Assembly (NCBI RefSeq): GCF_026339955.1
Contig: NZ_JAPEPW010000004.1
Span: 1-64,000 of the forward strand
Length of the DNA: 64,000 nt
From: Streptomyces sp. NBC_01549
GTDB lineage: Bacteria > Actinomycetota > Actinomycetes > Streptomycetales > Streptomycetaceae
Direction: 5' to 3'
The notes under the pieces are model-generated. The model saw nothing but the letters and a program-made list of their open reading frames with translations. It searched no databases and was not told where the DNA came from. Of the stretch, positions 11,101-18,868 are shown piece by piece. Each line of letters opens with the position of its first letter. Position 1 is the stretch's first letter. A program made the position numbers and the translations under genes.

Positions 11101-14100
11101 TCACCGACAATGAACGAATCCGATTCCCCCTCCCCCCGCTTTATCATCGTATTCAGGATGCCATTGGCATCTTTCGAGTTTGCGAAATTTTCTCCCCTGA
11201 ACTTATTAAGTGCCAATTTAATAACGGAGACGAAGTGTTCGCTAATCCAGTCGTGGTTCCGATCGAGATAGTCACGAGCTTGCGGGCTGAGCTGTGCATG
11301 GATATCCGAGAAAGATGCCCGCGACGCCGCCGGCAGCATGTTCTTCGTGATTGTCCGTGACGCGAGCCGGCGAAGCCATGGTTCAGCGGCGACATGATTG
11401 AAGAGCAGCCAGGCGTACCCCCAGATCTCCGTAACGCCCTCGGCCTCCGTCAAGAGTCCGACATCCGTAGCGTCGACTCGCCAGCCGGCCAGTTCGCTCG
11501 CATACTTGGCCGCCACGTCCATGCCGAACAGACGCGCCGCAGTGAAGAGGGGCCCGATACTGCCGAAAGCAGGGGGTAGCCTAAATGCGGCGTACTCCAG
11601 GATATCCCGCAGTCTGCCGACAGGAATACCGACGGTCATCTGGGTATACGCCGGATGCCCGGCACCGTCCGGAGATGAAAAGACCCGGGCCTTTTGACCG
11701 ATCTCTTTAATATACCATCCTTGCCTATCGCCCCCCCTCCCAGGCAGGATCTCGGAGAGTCGCATGGACCGGTCGGGGGAATTGTCGACTCCCCCGAGCC
11801 GATGCCGGATATCCTCCAGCATGTCGAGACCACTGGAAACTGGCAGCCATCCTGAGTCTGTCGGCAGGACCGCGAGCGGGGGAGTGACTATCTCGAGAAT
11901 TGGCAAGCCAGCCGCCGTGAGCCCTGGCAGCCGGCGCTTCGAGTACAGTTTATTGCCTGACCCCCGCCAGAAGTCATACTTGTCCACCACGATCTTGAAC
12001 CCCGTGGGGTAATGCTCGGCCAAAACGGTGCCAGCAAGGGGGGAAGCGATGAGTGTGCCGTCAGGCTCGCGAAACTCGAGTGGGTACCGGAGTTCTACCT
12101 CGGCCCCGATCTTCCCGTAGTGGTGGTCTGCTGGTGGGTCCAGGAGTGCGCGGGCGGTGGAGTGGGATTCGGCGGGGTGCTGGGGGTTTTGGGTTCGTGC
12201 CGTGGGGGTGTGTTGGCCGGCCGGGGTGAAGACCGCGGCCCGGGCGTACAGGGGTGACCATGACGGCTGGGTCCGGGAGACGCGTTGCCCGGGTGCCGCG
12301 CGCAGGTCCACGAACCATACGGTCAGCCCGTCGCTGGCTGCCGCGAAGGCGTGCCCGATCCCGGTGCGCCGCTGCCCGTAGACCATCGCGTACGCCTTGC
12401 CCGGAGTGCTCTCGCCGGCCGGGTGGGCGGCGGCGGCCTGGCGGACCGAGTCGGCCAGGGCCTGCCAGCTGTCCACCGGCCGCAGACGGTCGCTCAGGTG
12501 CCGTGCGGCATCCGCACCGTCCAGAGCAAGGTCGTCCCGTTCCGGCCGCAGCCGCACACCGGGCGCCACCGCCCGCACGAAACCCTCCAGCAGCGTGACA
12601 CACAGCCCTGCATCCTCATCCCGGCCCGCCGCGCGGCCACCACCGGCATTCCCCGAGGCCACCCAGCCGATGACATCGTCAGCCACCCGGTTCAGCGCCT
12701 GAGGGGTCAGGGCGGTGCCGGCGTCGAGGACCGGATGGCCGCTCCGGAAGTTTTCCACGGCCGCGGCATGCTGGGGGGTTACGACCGGACGCCGGGCCCC
12801 GGTGTCCGTGCCCGGATCCGGTTCCCTGACCTGGGCACGGGTGTCCGGGCCCTCATCCGGTTCCCTGACCGCTGCCGCATCGCGCGGTCGGACAGGGCCT
12901 TGTTCCCACGCGGTTCGGTCGGTGTCCCGGTGCGGGACGGCGGCCAGCGGGGCAGCGTTGTGGGGAGGCTCGGGTGCGTCGGGGCCGCGGCGGAAACGGT
13001 TCGCGTTGGTCTCTTCGTGGAGGAGCCATTTCCCGGTGTTCAGGCCGTTTGGTCCGAGGTGGCCGGCGAAGAGCCGGTTGTAGGTCTCGAACCAGTCCTT
13101 GCGGGTGGCGGCCGCGATCCGGTCGTAGTTGTCGTCGTCGATGTGGCGGCCGTCCGCCGCCTCCCGCGTGCCCTGCGCCCACCGGCCGATGCCGTGGGTG
13201 GCGTCGAACTCGAAGGCCAGGTGGTGTCCGAGGCCTTCGGTCAGACGCTTCCGGCCGGCCCGCCAGCCGGCCACGGCCACCGCGTCGATACGGCCGGACG
13301 CCTGGCCGGCGGCGAAGTGCCGGTCGAACAGTTCGCCGACACGGTCGGCGTGCGTGTCGACGAACCGGTCCACCGCGTCACCCACCGCCCGCGGGTCACC
13401 GGCCGCCGCAGCGACGGCCGCCGCGGCGACGGCCTCCGCCCGGGCCTTGTCCGTCTGCGAACGGCGGACCGCGTTCAGCGCGACGCGCCGCCCGACGTCC
13501 TCGGGCCGCAGATGACGGGCGATGATCCGGTCCGCCGCGCCGGACTCACGCCCGGCCGGGCCGTCCGCCGCCCACCGGTCCAGAGCCTGGTGCAGTGTCT
13601 CCCCCAGGCTCCGGGCGGCATCCCGCCGCACCTCCACACCGGCCGCGTGGTCCCCCAGCGGGAACAGGTCACGGAACTCCCGGCCCAGACCGTTCAGCGC
13701 CCTCCGCCAGTCTCCGGACTCCGCCGCTTCCCTGACCGCGTCGACCACCTGGTGAGCGGCGTCCTCCTTACGGCTCTGCAGCTCCAGCCGGCCCGGCAGT
13801 TCCCGCTCCCGGGCCGCCCGCACCTCCTGCCAGCGCCGCTCCGCGCCGGCTCGGCCCCGCCCGCCGTCCGAGCCCACAACACCAAGGCCACCAAGGCCAC
13901 CAGGGCCACCGGGGTCACCGGGGTCACCGGGGTCACCGGGGTCACCGAAGATCTTCTGCCGGTCGGTGTCGGCCTCGTCCAGCCACTCCCGGCGCAGCCG
14001 CTCCCGGCCTCCGGCGGACAGCTCCCAGCCCGGCCCGCCCGACGGTGACGCCGGGTCCGGCAGCCGAGCCCAGCCCCGCGGCCCGTACGTGAGGCGGTCC

Positions 14101-17100
14101 GCGACCGCCTCGAAGTGATCCGCCGCCGCCTGCCGGGCCCGCTCATCCGCAGCGGCCCGCTCGAAGACCTCCCGCACCCGCGGCAGCCGGGAACCCAGCC
14201 CGCGCACCGCCCGCTCCACCGCCCGGCGCACCCCCGGCACGGCCGCGGGACTCTCCCCCGCCGCACGCCCGCCGCCTCCGAGCAGGCGGTCCACCGCCCG
14301 GGTGATCTCCCCGGCCAGCAGCCGCGGCCCGGCACTCATCGCCGCGGAGGTGAGCAACGGCTCCACCTCACGGCGCACCATCCGCTCGAACGCACGCTCA
14401 GCCGCCTCGAAGACCCGGTCGGCCGGCGGTTTCTCCCCACCGGACCGCGCACCCCCGCCGCCGCCCTCCAGCCTCTCCCGGCCCACACCGGCACCGGCAC
14501 CGGGAGTGGAACCGACACCGACACCGACACCGGCACCGAAGAAAGCGGGACCGGGAGTGGGACCCGGCCCGGGGCCGCCGTCCAGCCAGGCCCGCTCGTC
14601 GGGGCCGGCGGAGTCCCGCCACCGCGCGAACTCCTCACGCAGGACCCGGCCGGCCTCGGTGACGGCGTGGGCACTCACCCACAGCTCATCGAGGTAACGG
14701 TGCAGACCCCCCTCGGTGTCGAGCCGGTCCAGGCCGCTGCCGTCGTCCAGGTCCCGCCCCACCTGCCGCGTCGCCGTCTCGTAAACCCGGCCGAGGGTCT
14801 CGTGGGACATGCCCGCCGCCGACAGGGACGGCGCCGGGCCCCCGCCGATCCGGTGCTCCAGCCCACCACTACCGGCCGCCGGCCCCGACAACGGCTCCCA
14901 CCCGGTGGCGAAACGCTCATTGGCCCACTGCCCGAAGCGCTCCTCGAAACGCCGCAGACGCCCCGCGCCCCGCTCCGCCTCGACCATCTCGGCCCCGCGC
15001 TCGCCCGCCATGCGCGCCTGCGCGGACTGCCACGGCCCGGCGTTCCCCGCAGCGTCCGGCGCCCCCTCGTGGACCGGTGAGAAGAACGCCTCCGCCCCCC
15101 GCGGCACCGCGAAAAGGGGTTCCAGATCCTGGTGCAGCTTCCGCAGGAACTCCACGGCCTCAGCCCGCGCCCGGTCCCCGGCCGCGGCCGCTTCACCGCC
15201 GCCTGCAGCGTGCTCACCGGCGCCTGCAGCGTGCTCGCCGGCCGCGGCAGCGTGCTCGCCGGTGGCGGCATCCAGCACCCGCCGGCCGATCCACTCCTGC
15301 CGCTGGTCCGCCGTCAGCCGCACCAACGGCACACCATCAGGCGTTCCCCCCTCCCGTGCCCGGACCAGACGATCCACCAGCTCATCCACGGACGGACCGC
15401 GGACACCGTCGGGAACGGTAGCGGACTCAGTCGCACCCCGCGACCGACGATCCTCCGGGACGGCACCACCACCGGACCCTTCCCCAGACCGCCCCGCACC
15501 GTCTACGGGCCCGTCAGCGGGCCGTCCGGCACCACCACCGGAGCCGTCACCGGCCGGGGTCCGCCTGACGGACTCCCCGGGACTGCCGGCGGCCGGGCCA
15601 GGACCCGCGTCCGCCGCCCGCTCCGGCCCCACGACGGCCTGCCCGCCCACACCGGCACCCTCACCCGGACTGCTGTGAACCGTGCCACCGGACGAGAACA
15701 CCCCGCCGGTCGCGCTCACCTCGGAGGCCCGGTCCGGCCCGCCCGCAGCGGCCACCCCGCCGGCCCGGTCCGACCCGCCGGCCAGCACAGCCGCGGCAGC
15801 ACCTTCCCGCCCGGGAACACCACCCGTCACCGACGGCCCGTCCGAGCCACGCCCGGCAGCGAGGACACCAGAAGCACCGGAGGCACCGGAGGCACCGGAG
15901 GCACCGGAGGCACTAGAGGCACCGGAGGAAACAGGGGCACCGGCAGCCGACGGCTGTGGCCGGCCCGCCGCGGTCCCGCCGGCCCCGGCCGCCACGGTGG
16001 ACACCCCGCCGGCACTCTTCGGATCAGCGCCGGAAACGCCCGCGACGCCGGCCCCCGCGGCACGGACCCCGCCGGACACCACCGCCCCGCCCGCGCTCCC
16101 GGACGCCGCCGCCCCGCCCGCACCCGCACCCTCGGTCCCAGCAACCGCACCAGAGGACCCCACACCCGCCGCGGTCCGCACCGCAGCCGGAACAACACCA
16201 GCAGCACCGGCGCCCGAGACACCGGCAGAGGTACCGGCAGGGGTACCGGCACCGGCAGAGACACCGGCAGAGGTACCGGCACCAGGCGCGGTACCGGGAT
16301 CGACAGTGGGGGCAAGAGCGGGAGCGGCCGCCTCCGTCCCGGGATGATCGCTGCGCAGCACCGTGTGGAAACCGGGCAGTCCACCGGGCACGGCCGCGCC
16401 ACCCGCCGCGACCGGCCCGGTCGCGGACGTCCCGGCTCGCGGCAGTCCCGATTCAGCCCGAACCTGCCCGGACGCCGTGACATCCCCGGCCCCAGCCCCA
16501 GCCCCGGCCCCAGCCCCGGCTCCCGCAGCGGCGACCGGACTCGTCCCGCCCGCCGCCACCGGCCCCGCCTGCGACTGCGCCTGCGGAGGCCCGGCCAGGC
16601 CGGAGGAGACATCGGCATTCACGGATACACCGGACGACGCGAACCGCGACGTGCCAGCCGACCCCGCCGCTCCCGTTCCCGCCGACCCCGCGCCGGCCGA
16701 CCCCGCCGTTCCCGTTCCAGCGGCCGGGCCCGTTCCAGCCGACCCCGCTCCCGCCGACCCCGCTCCAGCCAGGCCCGTTCCCGCCGACCCCGCTCCAGCC
16801 AGGCCCGTTCCCGCCGACCCCGTTCCCGCCGACCCCGCCGTTCCCGTTCCAGCGGCCGACCCCGTTCCCGCCGACCCCGTCGTTCCCGTATCCGGGACCG
16901 TCAACCCGGCTCCCGGCGCCTCCGGTTCCTCCTTCGTGTCGCCGGTCTTGAGGTCCTGGTCCGTAAACCCGCCACCGCCCTCACCATGGGGGATGTCGAT
17001 GTGGGGAACGTGGATGTGGGGCCGTTCCGCCATGACACCGACGGCACCGGAGATGAACCCGAACGGCAGACTGCTGCCATACCCCGACACGACATTGCCC

Positions 17101-18134
17101 AGGACCGTGGCACCCAGCCCCGCCGCCCCGCCCACCGCGGCCCTGGCCGGCAACGACCTCAGCCCCGCGGCACTCTTCCACTCCGTGAAGTTCTCCGCCT
17201 TCCACGCCGGCCGCGTCACCGCCGGCGGCGTCACCCAGCTCGTCATCTCCGCCCGGACCTCGGCCACACGGATGACCCGCTCCTCGCCCTTGAGGCCCTC
17301 CGCGTCAGCCCTGCGCGCCCCGAACTTCTCCCCCAGCCTGCCCACCGCGGACTGCACCCCATGGATCAGACCCGCGCCCAGCATGCCACCGGCCACACCC
17401 GTCAACGCGCCGAACGCCGTGCTCTGCGTGTTCCACGACCGCCGCGTCCCCGCCGCCATCTGACCGGCCTGGATCCCCACGTCCAGACCCACGTTGAAAG
17501 CCGTACCCGCCAGCGCGCCGTTGACCATCCTGCCGCCCAGCTCACCCGCCGAACGCGCCACACCCTTGCCCACACCCAGCCGCTCCAGCAACTGCGCGAT
17601 CCGGCTCGCGGAAGCCGCACCCGCCGCCTGCAACGCACGCGAGAACGACGCACGCGCGGCCACCGAACGCAAAATCCGGCCCAGCAGCGTCCTGGCCACC
17701 ACCGCCGCCGCGGCCTCCACCGCCTCGATCAACGCCGAAACACCCGGCACCCACGACCACGGCAGCAACGCCGCCAGCTCAGCCGCCAGCCAGATCATCA
17801 CCGCGATGATCATCAACTTGCCGTACTGGATCTCCGCCGCGGTCGACTTCGCCGAATCCCCCAACGCGGTCGCCGTCTCCACCAGATCCGGTATCACGGA
17901 CGACAACCGGTCCAGCAGATCCGTCATCGCCTCACCAGCCGGACCGGTCGCACTGGCAGCCGCACCGGGAATCACACGCCGCAACGCCTCAAGAATCTCA
18001 CCCAGCAGCCGGGCCGCCTCCTGATCCAGCTGCCCCAGCTCCCACAGGAGCCCCTCCTTGACCTTCGGCCACCGGTCACCGATCACGACCGGCGCCAGCC
18101 AGGCCAACGCCCCCGGCAACTCGATGGTGTCCAC
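5172..18134 (-). CDS. Giant WXG100/CpnT-like polymorphic-toxin-type protein, C-terminus cut by IS701
   Basis: A 4,320-codon frame starting at GTG 18134, three bases after the stop of the WXG100-like gene. Its apparent stop lies inside the IS701 end, so native coding ends at 5186 and continues at 3681. The N-terminus has a CpnT/WXG100-like domain (Gly-Asp-Arg-Trp-Pro near residue 21, helical to ~100), then a hydrophobic helical region (~105-160). Long Ala/Gly/Ser/Thr/Pro-rich spacers follow. A papain-like domain shows Cys1845 (GLCVTLL), His1928 (GIGHAF) and Asp1943 (WFVDL). An amidoligase-like segment has Glu2012/Glu2014 (IGAEVEL) and Glu2081 (LEIVTPPL). A clan CD-like domain has His3507 and Cys3556. 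An ADP-ribosyltransferase-like fold lies at ~3815-3915. The set suggests a secreted, self-processing multi-effector toxin exported with the adjacent WXG100-like protein; export and toxicity are inference. Giant Streptomyces proteins of this kind are known but poorly characterised. Confidence 0.8.
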   Translation of the reverse strand: MDTIELPGALAWLAPVVIGDRWPKVKEGLLWELGQLDQEAARLLGEILEALRRVIPGAAASATGPAGEAMTDLLDRLSSVIPDLVETATALGDSAKSTAAEIQYGKLMIIAVMIWLAAELAALLPWSWVPGVSALIEAVEAAAAVVARTLLGRILRSVAARASFSRALQAAGAASASRIAQLLERLGVGKGVARSAGELGGRMVNGALAGTAFNVGLDVGIQAGQMAAGTRRSWNTQSTAFGALTGVAGGMLGAGLIHGVQSAVGRLGEKFGARRADAEGLKGEERVIRVAEVRAEMTSWVTPPAVTRPAWKAENFTEWKSAAGLRSLPARAAVGGAAGLGATVLGNVVSGYGSSLPFGFISGAVGVMAERPHIHVPHIDIPHGEGGGGFTDQDLKTGDTKEEPEAPGAGLTVPDTGTTGSAGTGSAAGTGTAGSAGTGSAGTGLAGAGSAGTGLAGAGSAGAGSAGTGPAAGTGTAGSAGAGSAGTGAAGSAGTSRFASSGVSVNADVSSGLAGPPQAQSQAGPVAAGGTSPVAAAGAGAGAGAGAGAGDVTASGQVRAESGLPRAGTSATGPVAAGGAAVPGGLPGFHTVLRSDHPGTEAAAPALAPTVDPGTAPGAGTSAGVSAGAGTPAGTSAGVSGAGAAGVVPAAVRTAAGVGSSGAVAGTEGAGAGGAAASGSAGGAVVSGGVRAAGAGVAGVSGADPKSAGGVSTVAAGAGGTAAGRPQPSAAGAPVSSGASSASGASGASGASGASGVLAAGRGSDGPSVTGGVPGREGAAAAVLAGGSDRAGGVAAAGGPDRASEVSATGGVFSSGGTVHSSPGEGAGVGGQAVVGPERAADAGPGPAAGSPGESVRRTPAGDGSGGGAGRPADGPVDGAGRSGEGSGGGAVPEDRRSRGATESATVPDGVRGPSVDELVDRLVRAREGGTPDGVPLVRLTADQRQEWIGRRVLDAATGEHAAAAGEHAAGAGEHAAGGGEAAAAGDRARAEAVEFLRKLHQDLEPLFAVPRGAEAFFSPVHEGAPDAAGNAGPWQSAQARMAGERGAEMVEAERGAGRLRRFEERFGQWANERFATGWEPLSGPAAGSGGLEHRIGGGPAPSLSAAGMSHETLGRVYETATRQVGRDLDDGSGLDRLDTEGGLHRYLDELWVSAHAVTEAGRVLREEFARWRDSAGPDERAWLDGGPGPGPTPGPAFFGAGVGVGVGSTPGAGAGVGRERLEGGGGGARSGGEKPPADRVFEAAERAFERMVRREVEPLLTSAAMSAGPRLLAGEITRAVDRLLGGGGRAAGESPAAVPGVRRAVERAVRGLGSRLPRVREVFERAAADERARQAAADHFEAVADRLTYGPRGWARLPDPASPSGGPGWELSAGGRERLRREWLDEADTDRQKIFGDPGDPGDPGDPGGPGGLGGLGVVGSDGGRGRAGAERRWQEVRAARERELPGRLELQSRKEDAAHQVVDAVREAAESGDWRRALNGLGREFRDLFPLGDHAAGVEVRRDAARSLGETLHQALDRWAADGPAGRESGAADRIIARHLRPEDVGRRVALNAVRRSQTDKARAEAVAAAAVAAAAGDPRAVGDAVDRFVDTHADRVGELFDRHFAAGQASGRIDAVAVAGWRAGRKRLTEGLGHHLAFEFDATHGIGRWAQGTREAADGRHIDDDNYDRIAAATRKDWFETYNRLFAGHLGPNGLNTGKWLLHEETNANRFRRGPDAPEPPHNAAPLAAVPHRDTDRTAWEQGPVRPRDAAAVREPDEGPDTRAQVREPDPGTDTGARRPVVTPQHAAAVENFRSGHPVLDAGTALTPQALNRVADDVIGWVASGNAGGGRAAGRDEDAGLCVTLLEGFVRAVAPGVRLRPERDDLALDGADAARHLSDRLRPVDSWQALADSVRQAAAAHPAGESTPGKAYAMVYGQRRTGIGHAFAAASDGLTVWFVDLRAAPGQRVSRTQPSWSPLYARAAVFTPAGQHTPTARTQNPQHPAESHSTARALLDPPADHHYGKIGAEVELRYPLEFREPDGTLIASPLAGTVLAEHYPTGFKIVVDKYDFWRGSGNKLYSKRRLPGLTAAGLPILEIVTPPLAVLPTDSGWLPVSSGLDMLEDIRHRLGGVDNSPDRSMRLSEILPGRGGDRQGWYIKEIGQKARVFSSPDGAGHPAYTQMTVGIPVGRLRDILEYAAFRLPPAFGSIGPLFTAARLFGMDVAAKYASELAGWRVDATDVGLLTEAEGVTEIWGYAWLLFNHVAAEPWLRRLASRTITKNMLPAASRASFSDIHAQLSPQARDYLDRNHDWISEHFVSVIKLALNKFRGENFANSKDANGILNTMIKRGEGESDSFIVGDFLTTTLRGRNPRGTEFGPWQTVGMSDSGLAADGGLDSDGGGLVRPLVLLELRHLVTASGQMMRSEDLPQVFREVSDVARRADERAARPQAMPDGTSSAAVINGILGHPLKAAFSAVQQLANHSLMRGEWFPQPLPVLEREDITRALATFALTGLPLEDTIYQKIEDLVSSVTGVLPEQVEEATRLLPFLRHGGAQPPPRPGQHSASSDRGLPIPGSRRATAGVAGTVGRRSASPVREAWSGGWPASPPGRDRNAATASAQQGAGGTGGPDRSRGSVSRLFYAAPVVGGTAAPGVRVPTPGPSRLSVAVPGRGVAPVGVSPGTAARSQTPIDLGGYQLLGAVGREGAVSGPGSRVEGSGYRVPGGRRSASPAVVDRGVGTSAGPSGGRGADGVTPYSVRRPSPAPAAGWPVRGADSGGSGPVPGASRFPATGSSGSSGAAERVASVAPRERRLSTGREPWRSAGGEDRAAGASATGGGRPFFSFGTGGNSHRGGSLPPSAPGAPASTTRPVLPSPTAGEDAPPLRLRGGSSGGSGDGLSLRGVMDWLRISGPGRPAAGSSGGRDAGAPVPGRSSAFPEGYRGVGDAGRGVAGGGVGSLAGGSGHPVSGGRRSASPAPGQGGAAPVAASGERPGAGGTPTRYLRTPPSPAPTTRGLVSSDDSRRGAVPPPSGLPGSAVRGTSRDGRRSGMRAPSPAPAGGPGAVSSTRPASAQGRATALGMRAPSAGRSRPSAAAAELRTGPPGTGGRLAASSSEVPGDVLAPVSTSEQRVEARRILDGLRRTAADAGVPVPLERVAREVLHLDPRASVGEREHAMVLGLISQALRKAGRDAASPEGLLGRSALTSLDMLGVYHLLRAGVLTPATLIPGEPVGDGPRHLGRDWTSTPVTGLDLSTVIVPAYGREFNPAFDRPAPAPWNADGIPWVVRARVDNDRVVLHTPARTLHLTYRQFAQLLTLDKVLTHRTGAGPALSAGGSGGVDGGRGPGPRRSILLAGSYMGAGPLNLPRTVAQVTGRHVYASTGEIRLETSSTGRTRLAPHRGDRTRQATGHFVRSPYPGPPPADDTPHTLVGLDTAGRRIDVPYSHLLTQPIVSKTSNNLIGRASHVPEDLAEWATYEYMDILKAYYQNTLLDARTSQVNLQMDSSRPFPWQGGGRTRVYFFTAHGHSRFIRLAHKDGGEVLADGVQVGRYLRQRPSLSSLREAGKVSIALHSCSTGATDVRKLRSPAHGVANELGLTVYAPESITGFMKPEWIRTATGQEQLRNHVMSTLRRSDSSSFARWLRFRPETTEEPLDTLALARETDNGFISPDPSEIDEGVNWDRLSDRVRMFDSDEEAALWGSKFLSASQLGSRAREAVLAYLDNGDAGTAFKLPFDAISGPVDGLLRDVFEASEVRPHGRARPDRASFKTAMNQLGGRIIRPDAFYDVTVSGDADKLTVERMHGAAYLDKAEKYVRQRVADLDSAILGQWTPEPVVAWKAVPKERFQVSQPEQLIGRVFDESGFMNVFLGREYEPDADTEYALHLFVPEGTSAVYAGGTEPGEDLDRSLLIERGRRWQILHAKQVDGVWHLYGWLLSPQSEVTPRHAAEARPSVSSVSVPSRGAAPTRPGPESLPNPNRATALPARVAAGPPVSRGLDTPRHSGELQGAPPAAGRSGDRHIAPAPAPAPEHSSAFPPGYQAFGAAGPGPASRAEGSGHPVPEGRRSASPAVRDRGVRTSAGPSGGRDAGGVQTHGQAAERIPSVVPRPVTGTVSDTRRTSFDGSRAPVSAPFFPPAPTALPRERRLSTGREPGRSAGGEVRAAGASVTGGRSSFSFRPRPNSHSGGPTPPSAPGAPASAATRPGQPSPTAGEDVPPLRLRGGSSGGSGDGPSLRGVVDWLQARISRSGHPAAGSSGGRDTGTLMPGRGASASGSRGGPGPASSPGSAGTDRDAVGPLALAARASEQPAVFSVRPGAPADPGSAAGVRQALPEGLTRQL
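5400..5800 (-). repeat. Long internal repeat in the giant gene, copy B
   Basis: This segment of the linker repeats the one at about 9440-9760. Both encode, in order, RERRLSTGREP, an Ala-Gly-Ala-Ser motif, PSAPGAPAS, PTAGED and PPLRLRGGSSGGSGDG, ending in SLRGV-DWL. It is a spacer duplication within one gene rather than a mobile repeat. Boundaries are approximate. Confidence 0.75.
9440..9760 (-). repeat. Long internal repeat in the giant gene, copy A
   Basis: Partner of the repeat at about 5400-5800, with the same ordered motifs including PPLRLRGGSSGGSGDG. The copies flank the stretch coding for the first His-Cys domain and the ADP-ribosyltransferase-like domain. This suggests that a domain-plus-linker module was duplicated or shuffled. 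Confidence 0.75.
16660..16900 (-). repeat. Low-complexity tandem repeat encoding Gly-Ser-Ala-Gly-Thr units
   Basis: Tandem imperfect repeats of a 15-18 bp unit read CCCGTTCCAGCCGACC-like on the plus strand. On the coding strand they give runs of Gly-Ser-Ala-Gly-Thr and Gly-Leu-Ala-Gly-Ala. They lie in the flexible linker after the N-terminal helical region. Other short coding repeats are at about 15190-15260 (GEHAA units) and 13890-13945 (Gly-Asp-Pro triplets, collagen-like). Such tracts are prone to slippage. Confidence 0.8.
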
Positions 18135-18136
18135 GC

Positions 18137-18453
18137 TCAGCTGTCCCTGAGATCGGCGGCGATCTTCCCGGTCGTCTCATCCACCCGCTGGAACACACCC
18201 GCCGTGCCATGCGCCGCGTCCGCCGAACCCGCCCCCAGCGGACCCAGACCCTGTACTGCCTCCACCAGCCCCTGCTGAGCCGGCAGAAAACTCTCCCTCA
18301 ACTGCCGGCCCTCCTCACCATCACCGAAAACATCCCCGTCGCCCAACTCCCGCGTCCGCGCCCCGAGCCGGTCCGCCAACTCCCCCACCGCTCACCCAAC
18401 TCACCCAGAGCCGCCCCCACCCGGGCCACCCCCTCAGCGTCATTCCTGACCAT
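18137..18453 (-). pseudogene. WXG100-like small partner protein with a one-base frameshift
   Basis: The ATG at 18453 begins MVRNDAEGVARVGAALGELG and breaks frame at about 18390 in a G-run. From 18388 a second frame gives GELADRLGARTRELGDGDVF and continues to ADLRDS-stop at 18137. One added G (GAGCGGGTGGGGGAG instead of GAGCGGTGGGGGAG) would give a 105-aa helical protein of ESX/WXG100 size. The stop is three bases from the GTG of the giant gene, so the two form one operon. Small WXG100-like proteins encoded next to CpnT-like toxins usually act as export partners. A GTG-initiated 83-aa product from 18388 is the alternative to a broken gene, and a sequencing error in the G-run is also possible. 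Confidence 0.65.
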
Positions 18454-18868
18454 CCCACCCACCACCAACCACCCTTTCCGTCAACGCCCCGGCCACCCCA
18501 CGAGCCACAGCGAAGCGGACCAGCGACGACACAGCGTTCGCCCCCACACCCCGGAGCACATCCCCAACCCAACCGCTCCGGCCGCCACCAGCCCACCATC
18601 CCGGACACAGCCTGCCCTTCCGCCCCCCAGGAAATACCCCAACAGGCCCGCGGTCAGGCGATCCCCTTCAAGTTCTCGACCAATGGCCGCTGAGTCCTCT
18701 CCCTGCCGTCGCTCGGGCTGACCTCCTCGACGAGTGACTGTCGCTTCCCCGGTCACGAGCGTGTCTGAAAGATCGTGTAAGTCCGTGATGTGTCCCGTGC
18801 CGTTGCCCGGCCACCGGCGTCCGCGGGAGATCCGGTACCGACGGACCGTCGGTCGCCGTCGGGCGGCG
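18454..18868. other. Intergenic region upstream of the giant-gene operon
   Basis: About 415 bp with no convincing gene. It must hold the promoter of the minus-strand WXG100/giant-gene operon. No clear -35/-10 pair could be chosen by eye. The sequence near 18760-18800 looks unlike its surroundings and could be an old IS end, but no second end was found. Confidence 0.5.

Noticed and set aside
16660..16900. Short tandem repeats considered as a CRISPR array
   Set aside because: Units are contiguous and in frame, encoding Gly/Ala/Ser/Thr linkers, with no spacers or cas genes.
15132..18278. Plus-strand open frame of 1048 codons antisense to the giant gene
   Set aside because: Arg/Pro/His-rich composition typical of the wrong strand of high-GC coding DNA; the minus strand has recognisable domains over the same bases.
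18749..18805. Possible solitary IS end upstream of the giant-gene operon
   Set aside because: Looks different from its surroundings but no matching second end or transposase fragment was found.
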